DNA of 40,927 nt from positions 1 through 40,927 of the forward strand of contig JADDQY010000111.1 of NCBI GenBank assembly GCA_016781135.1, in the 5' to 3' direction. This document shows positions 36,606-40,927 of the stretch, piece after piece. Source of the DNA: Actinomycetota bacterium (GTDB lineage Bacteria > Actinomycetota > Acidimicrobiia > Acidimicrobiales > CADCSY01). A model generated the notes under the pieces. That model was not told where the DNA came from, searched no databases, and worked only from the letters and a program-made list of their open reading frames with translations. Numbering within the stretch: position 1 is the stretch's first letter; each line of letters starts with the position of its first letter. A program made the position numbers and the translations under genes.

Positions 36606-38006
36606 GTGCGGGTGCTGTTGGTCTCCACCTACGAGCTCGGGCACCAGCCCGTGCACGTGGCCTCGCCTGCCGCCGCCTTGCTCGCTGGCGGCCACCAGGT
36701 GCGCACCCTCGACCTGTCGGTGCAGCCCTGGGACCCCGACGCGCTCGGCTGGGCCGAGGCGGTGGCGTTCTCGGTCCCCATGCACACGGCCATGCGCCTG
36801 GCCCACTCCGCCGCCGCTGCCGTGCGCCGGGAGCGCCCCGAGGTGCCGATCTGCTTGTACGGGCTCTACGCAGGCGTGAGCCACGAGCTCACCCTCGGAG
36901 GGCTGGCCGATCGGGTCATCGCCGGGGAGTACGAACCGGAGCTGCGGTCCTGGGTGGACGGCCTCGCCGAGGGACCCTCCTCCGAGGGCCACCAGCCGAT
37001 CGTCGCCCGTGGACGCTCGCCGTTCGAGGTGCCCGCTCGCCCCCTGTTGCCGCCGCTGGAGCGCTACGCCCACCTCGCTCACGGCGGCGACGAGCGGCTG
37101 GTGGGCGCGGTGGAGGCCAGCCACGGCTGCGCCTCCCGGTGCCGCCACTGCCCGTTGCCCAGCGTCTACGACGGGCGCTTCCGGTCGGTGCCAGCCGAGA
37201 TCGTGCTCGCCGACATCGCCCAGCTGGTCGCCGCTGGTGCCGGGCACATCACCTTCGCCGACCCCGACTTCCTCAACGGGGCGCAGCACTCGCTGCGGGT
37301 GGTGCGGGCCATGCACCGGCGCTTCCCCGACATCACCTTCGACTGCACGACCAAGGTCGAGCTCATCCTGCGGCACCGGGCCGTCTGGCCCGAGCTCGCC
37401 GCCAGCGGGTGCCTGTTCGTGGTCTCGGCCCTCGAGTGCGTCAACGACGCCATCCTCGCTCGCCTCGACAAGGGCCACACCGCCGCCGACGCCGTCGAGG
37501 CGGTGGAGTTGCTGCGGGTCCACGGCGTCGAGCTGCGCCCGTCGTTCCTGCCCTTCACCCCGTGGACGACGCCGGCCGACCTGGTGGAGCTGGTCGACTT
37601 CGTGGCCGCCCACGACCTCGTTGGCAACGTCGATCCGGTGCACTACACGATCCGCCTGCTGCTCCCCGAGGGCTCGCTGCTGCTCGACCACCCCGACCTC
37701 GCCCCCTACCTCGGCCCCTACGACCCCGAGCGGCTGAGCTACACCTGGGCTTCGGCCGACCCTGCCGTCGACGCCCTCCAGCGCGAGCTCGCCACCCTGG
37801 TCGAGGCCGGTGTGGCCTCGGGAGAGCCGCCGGAGGCGCTGTACCTGGCGGTGAGCGACGCGGTGCGCCGGGCCGCGGGGGAGCCGCTTCCCCGAGAAGG
37901 GCTGGTCCCCGCCGGCTCCAGCGAGGGCCGGCCTCGGCTGACCGAGCCGTGGTTCTGTTGAGCGGAGCCCACCGAGGGCCAGTTCGGCCCTCTTCCCTCC
38001 CCGTGA
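36606..38006 (+). CDS. CUAEP-tail radical SAM selenoprotein with B12-binding domain
   Basis: B12-binding domain (about residues 1-140: RVLLVSTYELGHQPVHVASPAAAL), then a radical SAM core with Cys175, Cys179, Cys182 in GCASRCRHCP, VPAEIVLADIAQLVAAGAGHITFADPDFL, and CTTKVELIL. The apparent stop TGA (37959-37961, codon 452) follows a TGT Cys; reading on gives C-U-A-E-P-T, the tail that names the known CUAEP/CCAEP-tail radical SAM family, before a real TGA at 38004-38006. A SECIS-like hairpin follows 12 nt after the UGA. Total 466 residues with Sec at 452. A gene call ignoring recoding would end at 37961 (451 aa). GTG 36606 start; the upstream ATP-grasp stop is 11 nt away. The reaction is unknown. 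Confidence 0.87.
37974..37992 (+). promoter_or_regulatory. Bacterial SECIS-like hairpin
   Basis: GAGGGCC (37974-37980) pairs with GGCCCTC (37986-37992) around loop AGTTC. The stem starts 12 nt after the UGA. G37982 is the second loop base and followed by U, as in bacterial SECIS apical loops, and lies 21 nt past the UGA, within the 16-37 nt window usual for these elements. The hairpin also lies inside the extended reading frame. It could instead be a terminator, since pyrimidines follow (TTCCCTCC), but the CUAEP tail makes SECIS the better reading. Confidence 0.7.
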
Positions 38007-38073
38007 CCGGTCCCGACGAGCGCTCCGGGCACCAACGGTCCAGCGCCGCAGTCGAGGGAGCCGCCCCCGCCGG

Positions 38074-38079
38074 TACCAT
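38074..38079 (+). promoter_or_regulatory. Possible -10 element for msrA
   Basis: TACCAT; a start near 38086 would give a leader of about 28 nt that contains GGGAGGA before ATG 38115. No -35 is visible. It lies 68 nt past the selenoprotein stop, in a gap with no other gene. Confidence 0.4.
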
Positions 38080-38114
38080 CGGAGGCACAGCTGACCGGCG
38101 GGAGGAGCGGAGCG

Positions 38115-38588
38115 ATGACCGACAAGGCCACCTTCGGGGCCGGATGCTTCTGGGGCATCGAGGCGGCGTTCCGGCAGGTCCCCGGGGTGGTCTCGACCGC
38201 CGTCGGCTACATGGGGGGTACCACCGAGGAGCCGAGCTACCGCCAGGTCTGCTCGGGGCGCACCGGCCACGCCGAGGTGGTGCACGTGGAGTACGACCCC
38301 GAGCGGCTCTCCTACGACGACGTGCTCGCCGTGTTCTGGGACAACCACGACCCGACCACCCTCAACCGCCAGGGTCCGGACGTGGGCACGCAGTACCGCT
38401 CGGCGGTGTTCTTCCACGACGAGGTCCAGGAGGCGGCGGCTCGCCGCTCGCTCGAGGAGCTCGAAGCGTCGGGGCGCTTCCGGCGACCGATCGTCACCGA
38501 GGTCACTCCGGCGTCCACCTTCTGGCCCGCCGAGGACTACCACCAGCAGTACCTGGAGAAGCGGGGGCTCTCGACCTGCCGGATCTGA
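38115..38588 (+). CDS. msrA: Peptide methionine-(S)-S-oxide reductase MsrA
   Basis: Reduces methionine-S-sulfoxide in proteins. The catalytic Cys11 is in [44 protein letters not shown] and [27 protein letters not shown] follow, with a C-terminal Cys (STCRI) that could be the resolving one. 157 aa. GGGAGGA precedes ATG 38115. The active residue is Cys, not Sec, although a selenoprotein gene is just upstream. Confidence 0.95.
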   Translation: MTDKATFGAGCFWGIEAAFRQVPGVVSTAVGYMGGTTEEPSYRQVCSGRTGHAEVVHVEYDPERLSYDDVLAVFWDNHDPTTLNRQGPDVGTQYRSAVFFHDEVQEAAARRSLEELEASGRFRRPIVTEVTPASTFWPAEDYHQQYLEKRGLSTCRI

Positions 38589-38629
38589 TGGCAGAATGAC
38601 GCCTCCCCAGCAGCCGTAGCAGGAGCGTG

Positions 38630-39109
38630 ATGTCGTTCAAGATCGGCGACCATGTCGTCTACCCCCACCACGGCGCCGCTGTGATCGAGCGCACCGAGAT
38701 GCGCGAGGCCTTCGGCCAGCAGACCGAGTACCTGGTGCTGCGGATGGCCCACGGCGACCTCACCCTGTCGGTGCCCGCCGACAAGGTCGACGAGGTGGGC
38801 ATGCGCCGGCCCATCAGCGTGGAAGACGTCGAGGACCTGTTCCAGCTGCTGTCCAAGAAAGACGTGCGCGAGCCGGGGAACTGGAGCCGGCGGTTCAAGA
38901 ACCACCAGGAGAAGCTGAAGACGGGCGACGTCTACCAGGTCGCCGAGGTGGTGCGGAACCTCGCCCTGCGGGAAGCGGCCAAGGGCCTCTCCGCCGGCGA
39001 GAAGTCGATGCTCGAGCGGGCCCGGAGCATCCTGGTGTCGGAGCTCAGCGTCGCCCTCAGCGTCACCGAGGACGAAGCCCTCGAGCGCCTCTCGGCCGAG
39101 ATCGGCTGA
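38630..39109 (+). CDS. carD: CarD family transcriptional regulator
   Basis: RNA polymerase-binding regulator that stabilises open promoter complexes, chiefly at rRNA and housekeeping promoters in actinobacteria. N-terminal Tudor-like RNAP-interaction domain (FKIGDHVVYPHHGAAVIERTEMREAFGQQTEYLVLRM), then the helical DNA-binding domain with NWSRRFKNHQEKLKTGDVYQVAEVVRNLALREAAKGLSAGEKSMLERARSILVSELSVAL. 159 aa, near-identical in layout to M. tuberculosis CarD. ATG 38630 has AGGAG four bases upstream; GTG 38627 is too close to it. In mycobacteria carD sits by ispD; here it is about 6 kb away. Confidence 0.96.
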   Translation: MSFKIGDHVVYPHHGAAVIERTEMREAFGQQTEYLVLRMAHGDLTLSVPADKVDEVGMRRPISVEDVEDLFQLLSKKDVREPGNWSRRFKNHQEKLKTGDVYQVAEVVRNLALREAAKGLSAGEKSMLERARSILVSELSVALSVTEDEALERLSAEIG

Positions 39110-39135
39110 GCCTCTCGCGTCCCCGTTCCGCCGGG

Positions 39136-39160
39136 GCCGGCGCCTGCTCGGCGCGCCGGC
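39136..39160 (+). terminator. Hairpin after carD
   Basis: GCCGGCGC (39136-39143) pairs with GCGCCGGC (39153-39160) around a 9-nt loop, 27 nt after the carD stop and between convergent genes. No T tract follows. Confidence 0.55.
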
Positions 39161-39194
39161 GCCGTCAGGAGCGGGTCGGGGTGGGCGCCGCCGG

Positions 39195-39569
39195 TCACCG
39201 GGACACCTCGAACCAGACCTCCTTGCCGTGGCTGTTGGGCTCCACGCCCCAGGTGCTCGACAGCACATCGACGAGAGCGAGCCCTCGACCGGAGGTCCCG
39301 TCCCTCCTGCTCGGGCGCAGCACCGGAGGGGCGGGGCTTCGATCATGGACGCTGACCCGCACGACGTCGGCGTCGAGAACAACCCGGAGCACGATGTCGC
39401 TTCGGGCGTAGACCACGGCGTTGGTCACGAGCTCGCTCGTGAGCAGCACGCACACCTCACTGGCGCCGTCGGCGCCGTTGGTTCGCAGGAGCTCTCCCAC
39501 GAACCGCCGAGCCCGTCGGGCGCTTGCAGGGTGCGCGGGCAGCTCCAGGCTTTGCTCCAGGCTGGGCAA
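39195..39569 (-). CDS. Anti-sigma/serine-protein kinase-type ATP-binding protein (RsbW-like)
   Basis: A stand-alone HATPase_c domain of the RsbW/SpoIIAB family, which binds and phosphorylates anti-anti-sigma factors and holds a sigma factor. SELVTNAVVYARSDIVL contains the N box (about residues 45-60); VSVHDRSPAPPVLRPSRRDGTSGRGLALVDVLSSTWGVE holds the D-x-S/G and GRGL nucleotide motifs. 124 aa, typical of the many short actinobacterial members. The TTG 39569 start has GGGGG about ten bases upstream and is uncertain. No sigma or anti-anti-sigma gene is next to it. Confidence 0.8.
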   Translation of the reverse strand: MPSLEQSLELPAHPASARRARRFVGELLRTNGADGASEVCVLLTSELVTNAVVYARSDIVLRVVLDADVVRVSVHDRSPAPPVLRPSRRDGTSGRGLALVDVLSSTWGVEPNSHGKEVWFEVSR

Positions 39570-39612
39570 GGGTCTCGCCCCCAGTTCGGGTGTACCGCTC
39601 GGCGCTGTTGTT

Positions 39613-39645
39613 CCCCGGGAGGCGCAAGCTCGACACCTCCCGGGG
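39613..39645. other. Perfect inverted repeat upstream of the RsbW-like gene
   Basis: CCCCGGGAGG (39613-39622) and CCTCCCGGGG (39636-39645), 10 bp each with a 13-nt loop, in the 160-nt gap between the divergent RsbW-like and mscS genes. On the minus strand it would lie about 45-75 nt upstream of TTG 39569, so it could be a leader hairpin or an operator. No other gene is seen in this gap. Confidence 0.6.
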
Positions 39646-39717
39646 TCGTTGCCCGACGTCGGTGGGAGCAGCTCGGCGACCTCCAGTGAGGTGGCGCGGA
39701 CCTCGGCGAGGGCTCGC

Positions 39718-39723
39718 TAGGGT
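39718..39723 (+). promoter_or_regulatory. -10 element for leaderless mscS
   Basis: TAGGGT, six bases, then GTG 39730, with no ribosome site. Same spacing as the other leaderless starts. Confidence 0.5.
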
Positions 39724-39729
39724 CGAACG

Positions 39730-40887
39730 GTGGGCTCGGCGCTGACCATCGCGCTCTCGACGATCGTCTCGCTGGTGTCGTCCCCGATCGCGGTGCTGGC
39801 GCAACAGCCGCCGTCGAATGACGGCGCCCGCGCCCCATGCCCCGGAGCCGTCTGCCTGTGGGTGCACGACCAGACCGAGAACGAGGTGCTGGCCGAGGCC
39901 GTCCACTTCCTCCTGACCAAGCCGCTCAAGATCGCCTTCATCGTGGCGCTGGCCATGGTTGCCACCCGGCTCGCCCGGCGGGCCATCCGGCGCTTCGTCG
40001 AGAGCTTCGAGCAGCCGGGGGTGCAGCGCACGCTCGGCAGCATCCGCGAGCGGGCTCCAGCAGCGTTGCTCGCCACCGGTCCCGTCCAGCTACGGGCCGT
40101 CCAGCGGGCCGAGACCATCGGAGCGGTGTTGCGCAGCATCATCACTGCCGTCATCTGGACAGTGGCGTTGTTCACCATCCTTGCCGAGTTCGCCATCAAC
40201 CTCGGCCCGCTCATCGCCGGCGCCGGCATCGCCGGCGTGGCGCTCGGCTTCGGCGCGCAGAGCCTGGTCAAGGACTTCCTGTCGGGCATGTTCATGCTCG
40301 TCGAGGACCAGTTCGGGGTGGGCGACATCATCGACGTGGGCGATGCGTCGGGGGTGGTGGAAGGGGTGAGCCTTCGCACCACCCGGGTGCGCGACGTCGA
40401 GGGAACGGTGTGGCACGTGCCCAACGGCACCATCTCCCGGGTGGGCAACAAGTCCCAGCAGTGGTCGCGGGCGCTCATCGACTTCGAGGTCGCCTACGAC
40501 ACCGACCTGGACCAGGCCAAGTCGATCATCAAACAGGTGGCCGACGAGGTGTGGAAGGACGAGACCTGGGGCGTGAACGTGCTCGAGGAGCCCGAGGTGT
40601 GGGGGGTGGAGGCGTTCGGGCCCGACGGCGTGGCCATCCGCCTGGTGATGAAGACCTCGCCCTCGGCGCAGTGGAAGGTCATGCGCGAGCTGCGCCACCG
40701 GATGAAGGCGGCCTTCGACGCCAACGGCATCGAGTTTCCCTTCCCCCAGCGCACCGTTTGGGTCCGCCCGGCCGGGGCCGGCCTCGACGGCGGGGCGGGC
40801 GAAGACGGGAACGGCAAGGCCCACCGGGACAGGGAGCAGCCAGAGGCTGAGGTGAGCGAGGACTCGAGCCCGACCAGAAAGGTCTAG
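39730..40887 (+). CDS. mscS: Small-conductance mechanosensitive channel, MscS family
   Basis: Osmotic safety-valve channel in the membrane. A cleavable-type signal sequence (MGSALTIALSTIVSLVSSPIAVLA, then QQ) is followed by an extracytoplasmic stretch with two Cys (CPGAVC), TM helix (about residues 58-80), TM2 (about 130-158), and the pore-lining helix ALGFGAQSLVKDFLSGMFMLVEDQFGVGDIIDVG, the MscS signature. The beta and alpha/beta cytoplasmic domains follow (VEGVSLRTTRVRDVEGTVWHVPNGTISRVGNKS), then a charged tail of about 50 residues. 385 aa. GTG 39730 start by the leaderless box. The 40 nt after it to the window end show no gene. Confidence 0.93.
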   Translation: MGSALTIALSTIVSLVSSPIAVLAQQPPSNDGARAPCPGAVCLWVHDQTENEVLAEAVHFLLTKPLKIAFIVALAMVATRLARRAIRRFVESFEQPGVQRTLGSIRERAPAALLATGPVQLRAVQRAETIGAVLRSIITAVIWTVALFTILAEFAINLGPLIAGAGIAGVALGFGAQSLVKDFLSGMFMLVEDQFGVGDIIDVGDASGVVEGVSLRTTRVRDVEGTVWHVPNGTISRVGNKSQQWSRALIDFEVAYDTDLDQAKSIIKQVADEVWKDETWGVNVLEEPEVWGVEAFGPDGVAIRLVMKTSPSAQWKVMRELRHRMKAAFDANGIEFPFPQRTVWVRPAGAGLDGGAGEDGNGKAHRDREQPEAEVSEDSSPTRKV

Positions 40888-40927
40888 GTGTTCCTCTCAC
40901 GGACGTTGGTGACGCGGTAGGGGTCCA

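Noticed and set aside
37974..37992. Hairpin as a plain terminator of the radical SAM gene
   Set aside because: Possible, but the in-frame C-U-A-E-P-T tail and the loop GU at the expected distance make SECIS the better explanation.
36489..38543. Minus-strand open frame of 684 codons opposite the radical SAM gene
   Set aside because: Antisense of a gene with clear motifs.

Overview
The window is about 70% GC coding-dense DNA from a high-GC Gram-positive. Gene order (DUF2342 metalloprotease-tilS-hpt-ftsH-folE-folP-folB-folK-panC-panD-coaX-lysS...clpC...radA-disA-ispDF-rlmB-sigH) and the SigR/RsrA pair, Ku/LigD and CarD point to an actinobacterium. A Bacillus-type sigma-H and frequent leaderless-looking starts suggest a deep lineage such as Acidimicrobiia; that placement is inference.

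Layout. 1-1277: 3' half of tRNA-Thr(CGT), an ECF sigma factor starting 3 nt after it, its zinc anti-sigma factor, and a 53-aa membrane protein. 1270-14595: a long plus-strand run of overlapping genes: metalloprotease, tilS, hpt, ftsH, folate genes (folE, folP, folB, folK, with a phosphatase-fold gene lacking its catalytic Cys between folP and folB), pantothenate genes (panC, panD, coaX), NAD genes (nadB, nadC) and lysS. 14738-15866 (minus): a polyprenyl synthetase and a small broken ORF. 16039-18582: clpC and a strong terminator. 18440-26454 is an accessory block, mostly minus: a zinc-finger membrane protein, a VOC remnant, a PPOX/F420-type oxidoreductase, a split NHEJ set (LigD-polymerase, Ku, LigD-ligase), a CsbD/MT0933-like antitoxin-type protein, an unrecognised 251-aa protein, a VWA/metallopeptidase-like protein and a MoxR ATPase. 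26522-34564 returns to the plus-strand core: LppM-like lipoprotein, radA, two tandem amidotransferase-fold paralogues, disA, ispDF fusion, rlmB, sigH. 34682-40887: Nfu-type Fe-S carrier, ATP-grasp ligase, a radical SAM/B12 protein, msrA, carD, an RsbW-like kinase and an MscS channel.

The most notable item is the radical SAM gene. Its apparent stop TGA (37959-37961) reads through in frame as Cys-Sec-Ala-Glu-Pro-Thr, and 12 nt later comes a 7-bp hairpin with a GU-containing loop, as expected of a bacterial SECIS. I annotate it as a selenoprotein ending at 38006. The second notable feature is a recurring start architecture: TANNNT, exactly six bases, then ATG/GTG with no Shine-Dalgarno, seen at six genes on both strands, indicating leaderless transcripts. 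Core genes form folate, pantothenate/CoA, NAD and isoprenoid supply; the accessory block adds DNA-end repair and a MoxR-VWA chaperone pair.
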